From positions 19,480,142-19,544,141 of the forward strand of contig CM067555.1 of the NCBI GenBank assembly GCA_034509755.1: DNA of 64,000 nucleotides, given 5' to 3'. The stretch is from Anisodus tanguticus (lineage: Eukaryota > Streptophyta > Magnoliopsida > Solanales > Solanaceae). The notes under the pieces were generated by a model. The model did not search any database. It was not told where the DNA came from and saw only the letters and a program-made list of their open reading frames with translations. The translations under genes and the position numbers were made by a program. Positions within the stretch are counted from its first letter, which is position 1. Each line of letters opens with the position of its first letter. Below, in pieces: positions 47,039 through 58,700 of this stretch.

Positions 47039-47224
47039 ACCAGGTTTGTGGTAGGATGAATAGGGTCCCTCCATCCTTAATCAGAGGTATCAGGTTCGAG
47101 CCATGAGTATAAAAAAATCGGTTAGGGAGCACTTTCCTCATTAAATGGGCTGCCTTATACATCGCGAATTCGAATTAGCCGAGACTCCAATGAAAATACC
47201 GAATATTGAATGAGAAATAAAAAA
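47039..47224 (+). mobile_element. SINE with 19-bp target duplication, nested in a duplicated segment
   Basis: The flanks AAATTGTGGCTGATAACCA (47020-47038) and AAATTGTGGCTGATAAGCA (47225-47243) differ at one base. The insert starts 'ggtttgtggtagg', carries a B-box GGTTCGAGCC (47093-47102) and ends in an A-rich tail before 47225. The uninterrupted version of the flank exists at about 41423-41445, confirming precise insertion. The SINE differs from the two families at 12334 and 19896. Confidence 0.8.
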
Positions 47225-47387
47225 AAATTGTGGCTGATAAGCAGGCTAGTAAAAGAGATGAGGTAAGCGATTTCATGTGAATCTTGTGCTTACATTTTCC
47301 ATGACATGGTAGTTGGGCTCCACAACCCAAATAGAGTAATTTCTTAGAAAAGCCTAATACTAATCCAAATTATTTTTAAAATACGCA

Positions 47388-47847
47388 AGGTACCGGTAAT
47401 TAAGAAGATCACGTGAATGATTTGAATTCCAACGAACGGTCGTTACTAGTCCGATTTCACACCTTTCAATGGAGCATTAATGACATTTATGAAGACAATA
47501 ATTATCTAATTATTAGAGCATTTATTCTCCTGTATTAATAAGGGCATAAATTGTGGGGTGTGTACCCGTGAGCTTAAGTATAAATAGGACACATTCTCCC
47601 ATTGTAAGATCATCATATGCAAGTTATTAGTATTACAACACAATTATCAATATTATTCTCAATACTTGTGCTTTCATACTAGTCACAAAAACTTTGCCCA
47701 AAAATTTATATCAGGCTCAGGATAATTATCTCTTTACTTCGTCTTAATATTACTTATTTGTATTATATATTATCTAACATTTTTGTCAAATCAGTAACTT
47801 GAGACATACGTGTCCTTGACCACGTATACAAATTCAATTATACCGTT
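47388..47847 (+). repeat. Gypsy LTR, left part, interrupted by a solo Ogre LTR
   Basis: It aligns with the reverse complement of 36013-36470. A TATA box (TATAAATAGG) is at 47579-47588, followed by 'cccattgtaagatcatc'. The left end is truncated relative to the other copy, whose similarity region continues. At 47847 the LTR is cut by an insertion and resumes at 52979 with 'ccgttttatgggtaaata', leading straight into a primer-site-like motif and a gag remnant. Confidence 0.75.
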
Positions 47848-48777
47848 TGTCGCACCCATTTTTAACCCGCGGTCAAAGCGGAGCACAACGTTATTTGGTG
47901 ATTCCTGGGTTGGATTAAGGAGTCGTCGCCTAATTATTTTACGGTGAATTAGGACACCTAAATATTAACTAATTGCTGCAATGTAACTCCAATTTTGTGG
48001 TCTGCGAAACTAATAAGATTCTAGGTAAGGGTTCTTTATTATCCTAAAGGGAAGGGGTTAGGCATCCTTTAAGATCCGCTAACTTGCGGTTATCCGGTCA
48101 AACTCAGGTTAATTAATGTATTAAGAAAAATGCATGTTTTAAAATATAAACTTAAAATGATGTTGCAAGTATTTAGTAAAATGATGCATTTTGTACAAGT
48201 ATGCATTTGTATGGTATTAAAGAAAAATACATGTAAAGTTGAAAAAGTATGCATTTGGGACAATTAATAGCAAGGAGAAAAAACGAATTACTTATAATGC
48301 CAAAGAAGCAATTTTTGGAAATCATTTTGAGTTGTACAATTAATAAAGTGAACAGAAGATGATCAAAGTTTGTTTTGAAAATTTTAAATATGCATGACGA
48401 GCCTAAAAATAAATAAACTAGCGGAGGGTTTCTAAGTTTGAATTAACCGAGCCTACAAGTAAATAAGCTAGCGACGGGTTTCCAGTCTTAGACTACCCTA
48501 TGAATCAATTCTAAGTCTACCTATTCTAAGCATTTCAATAATTACATAAGTGCAATAAATAATATTACAATACAGAGGGAGATGAAGCTGAATTAAAGAA
48601 AGTAAAAACAACAAAATAAATAATCTCCGAGGAGTATCTGCCTTCGTTGACTTTGTTCCTTGCAAGTTGTCAAGAACAAACGGTTAGAAACAGTTAAATA
48701 TAAATAATTTCGGATCTGTATCCAAAACAGTGAATGTTTTGATCACGGAGGGCTCAGACTTAAATTTTGAAAAGACC

Positions 48778-48972
48778 ATTTCAATCACGTCGTGGCTGCA
48801 AACATATGACTCGGTGGTCATTTTAATTGCCTCGCCTACTAAACATGTTGGTCTCTCGGATGAAAAAGAAAGATCATTCCAATCACGTCGTGGCTGCGAA
48901 CATATAACTCGTCGGTCATTTTAGTTGCCTCGCCTACTAAACATGTTGATCTCTCGGATGAAATAAGAAAAA
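48778..48972. repeat. Two tandem copies, period about 98 bp, inside the Ogre LTR
   Basis: 'caatcacgtcgtggctgc' through 'ctcgcctactaaacatgttg' and 'tctctcggatgaaa' occurs twice, starting at 48778 and 48876, with about 10 differences. Confidence 0.85.
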
Positions 48973-49050
48973 AATTTAAGTTTCATCCTTGCCTAGAAAT
49001 TTTATTTCCGTCTTTCCAACTGTAGAGGCCTCAAGATCGATGGATATTTT

Positions 49051-49300
49051 CATCGGCGAAAGTATAGTATCATGTTCAAATCAGCAAAATTATACCAAAA
49101 CAGCAAGCCGAAACCGAGAGGCATTTTCCGAAGGGACGCGGCCTCAAATTCAATTTCATCGGCCTAAGTGTAGTATTTGTTCAAATCAGTAAAATAATAC
49201 CAAAACAGTACAACCGAAATCGAGAGGCATTTTCCGAAGGGACGCGACCTCAAATTCAATTTCATTGGCCTAAGTGTAGTATTCTGTTCAAGTCAGTAGA
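49051..49300. repeat. Tandem array, 2.4 copies of a 106-bp unit, inside the Ogre LTR
   Basis: Units start 'catcggcgaaagtatag' (49051), 'catcggcctaagtgtag' (49157) and 'cattggcctaagtgtag' (49263), and share 'gagaggcattttccgaaggg' and 'cctcaaattcaatttcat'. Immediately downstream, 49365-49760 is rich in CAGCAG/CAGCAA words. Confidence 0.85.
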
Positions 49301-51883
49301 CTTTTCATAAATATTGCGGATGTCCGAAGTAGTCTTAAAGCAACTATTTTCAGCCGAGAAAACAGCAGCGATTGGGTTCAAAAAATACCGCAGCAGTGGG
49401 CTTGAAAACACAGAAGCAGTGGGTTTGAAACACAGCAGTGGGTTGTCCGAAACAGTCCTAAAGCAGATGTTCTCAGCCAAGAAAATAGCAGCAATTTGGG
49501 TTAAAATACAGCAGTGATAAACATCAAATATGCTAAAAAAATATGCAGCAATAATTTGACCAGAATCAGCAACTGTTTTTCCCCCCATAAAGGGGCACCA
49601 AAGAGCAGCAACAATTGGTTCAAGATGCAGCAGCCATCTGCCTCAGAATGTAGCAATTTAATCCCAAAAATGCAATAACCAGCAGACCAAAAGATAGCGA
49701 TAGTAAGCCAAACGTAGCAACAGTTTTGAAGTCTCAAGTTGCAACAACAATTGGCCTTGCAGATGCAGTGATGATCTCAAAATGCCAACAGTCATTTGCT
49801 TTGCGGTGCACCAACAGCAAGTAGCAACGGTCCAATATAACAGACAAGTATATCCAGCGAGCCTAACAACCGAGCACAGCAGTAGATACAACAAGCTCGT
49901 TGAAGCATCACAAGGTTATTTGATATTTGAAACTCCCCGGGGTTATGCAAAGAAAGGAGGGGTGAAGAATGAGTATTCAAAATTACTTATATTTTAACAA
50001 AACAATAAACTAACGGAACACTTGGTAGTTATCAGGGAGCAAAGATATCAACCAACTCAGTACTTAAAAAGGAAATGAATTTAGAGATTGACAATTAAGC
50101 TAAACCACGAAGTTGAAAGACAAGAAATCAAAGGGGCTACCACCATCCATATTCCGATGCCGCAACAAGATCAAAAAGGTTTCTAGAACCTCAGGCATGG
50201 CAGGTTATCAGAAGAGGCTAAGCCCAAACCCAAATCATGCCTTGGCTTTCAGCCGACAAAGCAATACAATAGGAGAGTTTAGACAACGCAACTATGAAAG
50301 AAAACATTCGGCATTAAACATAGAATGCAGACATATGAAGTAATATAACACGCCACAAACTAGTTCAGATACACACAAAATGTTAATACAGATATCATTC
50401 AACAACTTAGTGAACAGGACATGATATAGGATAACTTAAAAGATGATAATATGGATGCATTTTAACACTTGGGCAAAACAAATGTGTAGTTAGCTTGGGC
50501 AGTCATATAGATTTAGAAAAGGTAAATAAGTAACCACTAAAAGGAAACATTTCCAAGGGTGTATAGTATTTTCAACTAGACTAAGCATACATGATCCTAT
50601 TCATGCCACATTATCCAGCATGATGACACTCAAGCGAACAAAGCAGTCACATAATTACTGATAGGCATACAGACTCACAAAAGAGGACAAATACATAGCC
50701 AACTCAAGTAGACATATCAGAAAAAGGAATGACCAGACAACCATTAAAGACAGCATTTCAGAGAGGCATGGGAAATTTAGTCTAAACTAAACACATGAAT
50801 ATATCATTTGTCAGGCATGATAAGAAATGACACTGCATACAAGGTAGTATATGGTCAAAGATGGTTCTCAAACATGTTAACAAATTGGCTAGCATATCAT
50901 AATTAACAAACAAACCAAATCTATTTGGAGGATGGACTAGTTAAAAGAACTCAACAAGGTAAGCAGGTTTCAATATTCTTTAATTCCAACATGATCAAAC
51001 AGCGTCCAGAGACCAACATATACACACACAAAGCTTTTCATCACATCTTTGCTATCTTAAAATCATTAACAGGCTGGTAGTCTTGCTATTAAGGGCCCAA
51101 AGCTTATGTTTATCCTACACTACTTTTAAATCATAGAAAGGGACATGTCAATAAGTTACCAACATATCAGGCCAAACCCTTAGCCAATCTACATCATGAT
51201 TCCACTAAACTAATACAAGATATATTTCATTATACTAAATGAAATACTAATCATGAACTTAATACAACATATCTGAGCATGAATAGTCAATTAAATAGCT
51301 TAATAATCATCATAAAATATTTAACCAAACAAATCATAATCCCTCTAAATATGTACTGAAGCAACATATACATCATATAATACTACATATGGGTTTAAAC
51401 ATGTACATAGCAGGCAGAACATACCTAAATTAACTAAAGACAGTGTAACGAACATTATTTAGGCACAACAATACGAAATAGCAACATTATCAGATAATCG
51501 ACAATAAAACACATAAATATGCTAAACTAAAACTGAGAGGAATTGAGCTCACCTTCTTCGGGCAGCAAACCGAGGCATTGTCTCGAATCGTCGAATCTGC
51601 TCAGAGAAGTGTGTTTATGCAATTGAGAAGAAAAGGAACTTGAATGTTTCGTGGCGGTGTCGAGCCAGAAACGAGAGTAAAAGAAAAGATTTTTCCAGAA
51701 TCGAAACTTGTTCAAGAAATGATTTTTTTTTTGCTCTAAAAATAAAATTCTTTTGTGAAACAACCAGATCAGTCGATTCTTTGGCAACAACTTTTAAAAA
51801 AAGGCTTTTTGTTCTCTGAAAATCGAAACCCTTTTTCTTCTTCTCCTCCTTTTCCTCCCTTTCTTAACAACCCACAAAGGGTT

Positions 51884-51892
51884 CTATTTATA
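51884..51892 (-). promoter_or_regulatory. TATA box of the solo Ogre LTR
   Basis: The minus strand reads TATAAATAG, followed by a purine-rich leader and an ATG opening MPRFAARR in a frame near 51575. If active, it would drive a transcript toward EXO70 from the right. Confidence 0.5.
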
Positions 51893-52129
51893 ACCCCAAT
51901 CGAGACCCTAATGGCTGAGGTTTGAATTTTGAATTCAAAACAAAGATTGAAAATATGACGATTTCTTTTCATTTCGAAAATTGAGATGATAATGTAGGGG
52001 TACGGGTTTATTCTCTTACCCACCGAGCTCTTAAAGGTGTTCTAGAGGTCCACTGTAGCATGCATGCTTTGCAGGTCGATCTGACTCGGACGAGCTATTC
52101 AAAGCTCTGGGGTTTTGCAAAAACGGGAA

Positions 52130-52600
52130 AAATGAGATTGTGCGATGTGAGGGCTCGACGGTCGAGGGGACATGGTGGCAGTGGTGTGGTGAGGGTGTTT
52201 GTCCGGCGTGTAAAAGGAGGCGACGGTGTGAAGGGATGCTGGTTTTTGGGAGGGTCGTCTGGCTTTTGGTATTAGGTTTGGGGATGAATTCTTGAGTCAT
52301 GGGTCGGTGAGGTGATGGGGTAGGTTGGTGGTGTCAGGCGGCGGTGTCGGCGACTGGTAGTGTCAGGTGTAGGGTGCGGCGACGTAGGGGTAGGGGTGTA
52401 GGGGTGTGCGGCTGAATGAGAGGGTCAGGGTGTTAGGTTTGAGGGTATGGGCAATAAAGGGGAATGGGATTTGGTGGGTTTGGGTTTGGGTTTTGGTGGG
52501 TTTGGGTTGTCCGATTGGGCTGCGGAAATGGGGGGGTTCGTTTGGGCTGTGATTTTGTGGTGGGTTGATATTATTTTGGGTGAGGGGAAATGAAATGGGG
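52130..52600 (+). repeat. G-rich block in the Ogre LTR U3
   Basis: Rich in GGG and GGTGG on the plus strand. 52465-52515 contains several TTTGGG and TTTTGG units in a row, and 52530-52540 has a run of seven G's. It could form G-quadruplexes. Function is unknown. Confidence 0.6.
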
Positions 52601-52978
52601 AGTTGGTTAAAAATAAAAGAAGGGATTTATTATTAAAAAGATGTTTTGCAAAAGATGTAAATTATTTAAAATAACATCACGATGTAATAATAATAAAACG
52701 TAATATTTGCAAAATGATTAATGCTTAATAAAAATGGAATGCGATGCAATTTTGCTAAAATAAAATAACATAGAATATTAGGGGAATTATGATTACGACT
52801 TTTAAAAAAGGCAAATGATAGTAAAACATGTGAATAATAATAATAATAATAAATAATGATATTAAAATATAGTAATAAATATATATATATGCCTATATTA
52901 AAATTGTTTTTGAGGTGTCCGAAAATATTTAAAATTGCGAATAAATCGGAAAAGACGGAACAAAATTGGGTGTCAACA

Positions 52979-54420
52979 CCGTTTTATGGGTAAATAATTT
53001 GACGCCCACCGTGGGGCCTGGGAAATTGTGGTGTCACAAGTGACCCCTCTTCACTAATCTAATCTTTTGTTTAAGTCTTGTTTTTATTTAGAACAAACAT
53101 ATGACATGAGCGAAAGAACTCGAAGGCAATCGCAACACCGGGGATAATACCAACAATGTCTCAATCGGACCAGATGGTCTATCGATAGCAGACCAGGTAC
53201 CAGAGGACCCAACAGTTGCATATAGAGCCACCTCTGGAGGCAAACAGACTCGGGAGGAGAATGTTCCCAACGATGAGACGCCCAAAGAAGCCATGCAAAT
53301 TCTGAGGGCACAGAATGTCGCGATGAGTAGACAGTTGGGTAGCCTGATGCATTTTTTCTCTGAGTTCGTGTCCAACAACGCTGATAGCATGCCAACGACA
53401 ACATAACACCACCGACGAACTCCCCATGTGCTGCAAGGAACGGTCAAAATAGGCCAAGACTCGATGACGCAATAAGAAGTGAAACATTTCATGAAAATTC
53501 ATTCTAGGAGCAGGTTTTGAAATTTATGAAAGACATGAAAAACAAAATGGATACTAACGCAAAAGAGGCAGAAAAAATGCCAAAGTGTTCCGGCACCGGT
53601 TAAATCAAATATTGGGGGCCCTCTTGTAATCGAAGGACTAGATATGATAAGATATATTCAGTTGTCGTATAAGACAAAGGTTGTGCCCGAACTCCATCCC
53701 CAAGAGGTTCAAAATATCATTCATACCCAAGTATGATGGAACTACAGATCCACAGGAACATATAACGACATATCCACGGCCGTCAAAGGGAATAATCTAA
53801 AAGAACATGAGATAAAATCAGTTCTAATAAAAAAGTTTGCTGAAATAATCGCTAAGGGAGCCTTTACATGGTATTCACTTCTCCCTCAATTGGATCATTC
53901 GACATGTTTGCCGACATGTTCATAAAAGCTCATGTGGGAGCACGAAATGTGAAAATGAGAAAGGCAGATATCTTTCGCATTGCGCAGGGAGAGACTGAAC
54001 TCCTTCGGGTTTGTTTCACGATTTCAGAAGGAACATATGTTGCTACCCGCAATCCTGGACCAATGGGTTGCAGAGGCTTTCACAAAAGGTTTAAATCCTT
54101 TGAGTTCAGATGCCTCACGGAAGCTCAAGAAAAATCTCTTGGAATTTCAGGCTACAACCTAGGAAGACGTGCGCAATCGGTATGAATTCAAGATTCGAAT
54201 AGGAGGTGATTTGCTCGGGACTCGGGCCGGGAGCATCTTTCAAAAATCAGATAAAGGAGTCGGAACAAACCGTAACTCCTCAAATAACCGCTTCAAACCT
54301 TATCACACTCCCGGGAAGCAAGAAAGTGGGTAGGGTTTTCACTCCCTTGAGAAAATAAACAACAAGGGAGGCTCCGGAATAAACAATAAGGGATTAGTGA
54401 ATTAAGACAGGAAATTCATA
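52979..54420 (+). pseudogene. Gypsy element start: LTR end, primer-site-like motif and broken gag
   Basis: After the resumed LTR end comes TTTGACGCCCACCGTGGGGC (52998-53017), a diverged primer-binding-site motif common in Solanaceae gypsy elements. A gag remnant follows. One frame reads ILRAQNVAMSRQLGSLMHFF at 53300-53380. Frames at 53690-54185 read IPKYDGTTDPQEHIT, EIIAKGAFTWYSLLPQ, DMFIKAHVGARN, MRKADIFRIAQGE and EAFTKGLNPLSSDASRKLK, the conserved core of plant gypsy Gag. At least four frame shifts occur. The element ends abruptly against an L1 fragment. Confidence 0.8.
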
Positions 54421-54534
54421 CAACTCCTCTACCAAGGGGGTCGGATACTCGAAATTATCCGAATACAACTTCAGCATCAACGAAGATTAGATGGTGGCGG
54501 TACTGAGAACTCATCCAACATCTCGACCACAGAC

Positions 54535-55226
54535 CTGAAATTTGTTAAGGGAGAAATGCCATTTATATATCTAGGAATACCTTTGAGCATAAAAAGGGTA
54601 TCATCTATGCAAAGTCAACCATTGGTGGAGAAGATATGTTAAACAAGTTCACAACATGGTCAGCTAGATATCTTTCTTATGCAGATAGAGTCCAGTTCAT
54701 CAAAAGTGTTCTCTTACCATGCAATATTCTAGTCACAAGTTTTGTTATACCAAAGAAACTGACTAATATATTGGAAACAAGTTGCAGGTCCCTTTGGACA
54801 GAAAATGCTGAAACATCAAAAAAGGCTCTCATAGAAGGATTTATCATGAACCGAGGGTCTGTTTAGTCTCTACCATCAGCAGGTAGGGGTAGGATCTACG
54901 TACTCTCTACCCTCCCTAGACCAAACCGGTGGGATTAACTGGGTATGTTGTATAGAAGGATTTACCAGATTTGGCAGGAAAAAAATAGAAAGATTTTCCA
55001 GCATCTAACTACGAATGTCAAATCCTTGGTTAGGGATGTGATACAAGAAGTGGTTTACATAGAAAGTACTAGGCCTAACTGGCTACAGAGTTGAATTATT
55101 ATCCTGTGTAAGATTGAGATTAGCAGATCAGGTTAGTTGATGCACTGAGCTTCTCAGACTGGTAGTTTCTGATTTGGTTTGTAATTTTCCTTTTGGTAAT
55201 AAAATGTTTAATTTACCAACAAAAAA
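54535..55226 (+). mobile_element. L1-type LINE, 3' end, with a SINE inside
   Basis: Frames read MPFIYLGIPLSIKRVSS, NKFTTWSARYLSYADRVQFI, KSVLLPCNILVTSFVIPKKL and ETSCRSLWTENAETSKKAL, the plant L1 C-terminal RT region. After an interruption by an Au-type SINE (54876-54955) come RIYQIWQEKNRKIFQ and TRPNWLQS then a stop (about 55096), and a short 3' tail with AATAAAATG at 55199 and an A-rich end. It is 5'-truncated, as is usual for LINEs. Confidence 0.8.
54876..54955 (+). mobile_element. Au-type SINE fragment within the L1 tail
   Basis: 'gcaggtaggggtaggatctacgta', 'ctctaccctccctagacc' and 'ggtgggattaactgggtatgttgt' match the 3' half of the Au SINE in plus orientation, ending in a short TTG-type tail. 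Confidence 0.7.
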
Positions 55227-55730
55227 GATCATTGGAATTAGTTTTTGGCACATAAACATTTAAAACTCAATATTATATTAACAAAAATCATAGCCAATCT
55301 CTGAACTTGCAACAAATGAAACAAAACGTTTGCATTTAAATACTTTCAAATAACAAAATAGTTCAGTTCACATAGTACACTCACAAGAATTAAGTTCACA
55401 GCGTATATAGACACGAGCCATGCCTATACCAGTCATCTGCTAAAGAATTACTACAGAACCCAAAGAAAGAATCTCTTTTTGCTGCATGTGTGGAGAGTAG
55501 AGCCTCATATCTTCATGATTCCCAAGGCTTCATTGTATGCAACTGCAACTAAAAAAACTTCTACCAAAACTGCAGAAACTAGGCCCTAACTGTAGAGCCG
55601 AAACACGAACATGGCAAGAAAGATAACGAGTAGTGATTTATTATCAACCAATGGATATCAGAACTGCAGAATTGCCATAAAGATTTCTTCGTGAAAATGT
55701 CAAAACCTCGCGAATCAGTTGGCTTCAGAT
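55227..55730 (-). other. 3' untranslated region and flank of UTP14
   Basis: Non-coding. The minus-strand transcript of UTP14 would run into this interval after its stop at 55731. No strong polyadenylation signal was pinned. Confidence 0.4.
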
Positions 55731-58700
55731 CTACACAGTTGTGTTTTTTGCAGGTTTGTCCTTACTTTTACCACCCTTCTTTTTCTGCACACCACCACGT
55801 TTGTGGTCCTGCGCTCTTTCATGAGGATTTACCTCCTCGAATTTGATTGGCTTTATGATAATACCGCTCCTCTTTACCACCTGTAAGAATTATAACATAA
55901 GCAAGCAAACACCTAAACCACCTCCAAATCATAATCCCAAACCCTAACTCCTTCCCCCAAAACATAAAAAGCAACAAAGGAGAACCTCTATACCCAAGAA
56001 AAAAAGTAAAGGGCTAAGAAAGGAATAACTTTAAGGGTGTGTTTGGTTGGTCAAAATGTTGGGTGTGTTTGGTTGGTTAAAATGTTTTGGAAAACATTCT
56101 CTAGAAAAACAAGTTACTTAGAATGAGGAAAATGACTTCCTTGATGGAAGTAGAGAAAACAAGTTCCATAAATGGCATTCCAAGTTCATAGTCTCCTCCT
56201 CACCCACCCAACTCCCCCCAACCCTTGACCACCACCAACCCCAAACCCCACTCCCCACCCCATAGTGTTTTGCTAGATTACATATAAATGTTCTTGAGAC
56301 AATATTATTTTGCTTACTAACCAACACTAGACAATAAGTAAGAAAGCCACTTGTTTTTCAAGAAAATATTTTCTAGGAAAACATTTTCCATCGTACCAAA
56401 CACACCCTAATGCAATTGGATTCTGGGGGGTTTCATAAACAGGATTGTATATACTTCAGGAAACAACCAAGAATATGGAAATATAGGAGAAAAGTAAAAT
56501 TAGATAGTAATGCTTGAAGACGGACCTCTGGGCGAATAAGAGCTGGAACTGCTGTTACGGGGTTGAATTCAGGTCCAATGGGCATCCGAATGCTCTGCTC
56601 AAAAACTTCTTGGGAAGTAAAGGGATAAGGTAATGTCGGCGTGTGTAATTTTTCAGCCTGCACGGAAAAGTAGAAATTGAGTCGATCGTGGTAATAGCCA
56701 TACACTTTGAGCGAAGACAAGCAACACTGAAGACATAGCCTTTAAAAAAATTCGTAAGTTCAATTTTTTACTACTTTAAAGCCAAGGGAAGAGGCAAGTA
56801 AAATATCACTCATGCACATAAATCTACAATCACTATCAGTAAAGCATAAGTTTAGCCTCAACATCTAAAATCTAAATTGACATCAATCACAAGAACGTTG
56901 ATTCTTAAATCAGGTTAGGATGAAATTTGTCAATGACCAACCTTCTTATCCCTCTTTTCGGAGATGATAACATGATTCAGATTTGCATCTTTTCTCTTCT
57001 TGAGAGCTTCTTCCCTTTTCTTTTTGGCATTATCATGTTCTTCAAGCATCCAAGAAGGCGGGCCTCTCTTCTTTTGTATATTGGTCCATTGGCCCCAACC
57101 AGGCAGTAAAATGGGCTTCTCGGGCTCTGGAATTTCCTCATTCAAGGCATCTTGTTTTTCTCTCTCAAAGTCGTCTTCAACATCATCACCAGCAAAAGCA
57201 CGTCGAATAAGTTCTTCTTGAGATGGGATTTCATATGTGGACTTAGTCCCAGTAGTTAAAATCCCATCAACCATTTCTCCTCCACTATCTGTGTCACTAT
57301 CCTCATCAATTTCCTGCAAGCAGAATTAAGAGTCAATTGTAACAAACAGGTCAGAGAAAGTTGCATTGTGGATTCAGAGAGAAATGACAAAAATGACCCC
57401 TTATGTTTGAGTGTAGGTTCAAAATAGTCCTTTAAGTATGCACTTAAGGGTTTTGGTCCTTTAAATTTCTCAAAAGTTAACACTTTTAGTCTCCGTACAA
57501 TATTTAATTAACTGTGTTAGACTTGACGAAAATAGTGTGGAAAAAAAGACTTAACTATAAACACCATGAAAGTCCGATCAAATCCTAAAATATGCAACAC
57601 AAAGAACTATAATATACATTAAAAAGATATAAAATATAGCTGAAATTACACCCCAAAAAGTTGCATCAAACTCAGAAATTATTAAAAATAGCAAAAACTA
57701 CCAAAAAAAAAGTGTACCTCTAAACGTGAGTTCCCGCTAATTTCCTTTTATCTAAAGTTCCAGCCAAATCTAAACAGACAAGAGTTCGATAAATCTTGAC
57801 GAAGACTGAAAGTGTTAAACTTTTGGGACAACTTATAGGACCAGAAATGTTAAATGCATGCTTAAGGGACAATCTTGAATCTACCATCAAACATAAGGGA
57901 CCATTTTTGTCATTTTCTCTGTATTCAGCATATAGAGAGATTACCTCTCCATCAGGTTTATTGACAACAGGTTCTGTGATCTGTAAAGAGGTTGCACTTT
58001 TTGCATTTGCAGATTTTGTCTTCTTCCCTTTAACTGACGAATCATTCATCTGTTCACCAAATATATACAAATAAGAATAACTATGCCAAGGAGTAAGAAA
58101 ATTGATTCTTGAGACAACAAAAACTGAACCTTTTTCCGTGAGTCAGCTGCAAAAATGGAAACTTCGTATGATGTCTTCGAGTTTGTGTCTCTTGCAATGT
58201 CGTCAAAACTCTGAAACCCAGGATAAAGTCAAACTTTAATCACCTCAAACAATGCAGAAAAAGAGGGTAATATGAGATGGAATTACCTTAAACAGAGAAT
58301 CATGACTAATCTCAGACTCTTCACGAAGTGCATTGGGATCAAAATGAACTTCCCTCTCAGAAAAATTATTTTCTTCACGAGAACTGATGCCAGTTTCTCT
58401 GGCATCTGTCTCACCTTCACTATCACTGTCACCATAGTAATTGTCTGATGTCACTTTCTTTTTGTTGGGTTCAGGTGCCTGCTTTTTTTTATCACCAAAA
58501 ACCCTCCTACCAGTAAAAATATTTGTTCCTTGAGTTTTTGGCTCGTTTTTGTCTTCTAATTCCTTCAATGATGACTCATACTCTTCTAGAGCAAGCTTTG
58601 TTTCTTCATCGGCTGCCTCTTTCCTTCTTTTCAATCCCCGGACCTGTGAAATGCCAATACCATAGATGAACTTCCAAACCTCAAAAAATTTAGAACTAGT

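Larger units (their letters stand above)
47848..52978 (-). mobile_element. Solo LTR of an Ogre-type gypsy element, 5.1 kb, with 5-bp target duplication
   Basis: The plus-strand ends are TGTCGCACCC (47848) and GGGTGTCAACA (ending 52978), i.e. TG...CA. The 5-bp sequence CCGTT precedes (47843-47847) and follows (52979-52983) the unit, as expected for integrase-made duplications. Read on the minus strand it begins TGTTGACACCC, has a TATA box at 51892-51884 after about 1.1 kb of U3, and ends GGGTGCGACA, the layout I know from Solanaceae Ogre LTRs, which are unusually long. No internal coding region is present, so it is a recombination product. It contains two tandem arrays and a GC-rich, G-strand-biased block. 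Confidence 0.8.

Noticed and set aside
47093..47102. tRNA gene, from the B-box GGTTCGAGCC
   Set aside because: The flanking sequence cannot fold into a cloverleaf by eye and has target duplications, so it is a SINE promoter.
49262..49997. Several overlapping 60-108 codon frames on both strands
   Set aside because: They lie in the repetitive CAGCAG-rich part of the Ogre LTR and mirror the repeat composition.
51527..52300. Minus-strand frames of 84-89 codons as host genes
   Set aside because: They fall in the promoter and leader of the solo Ogre LTR and show no protein family likeness.
52460..52515. Interstitial telomeric repeat
   Set aside because: The TTTGGG-like units are irregular and lack the plant TTTAGGG core, so they are described as a G-rich tract only.
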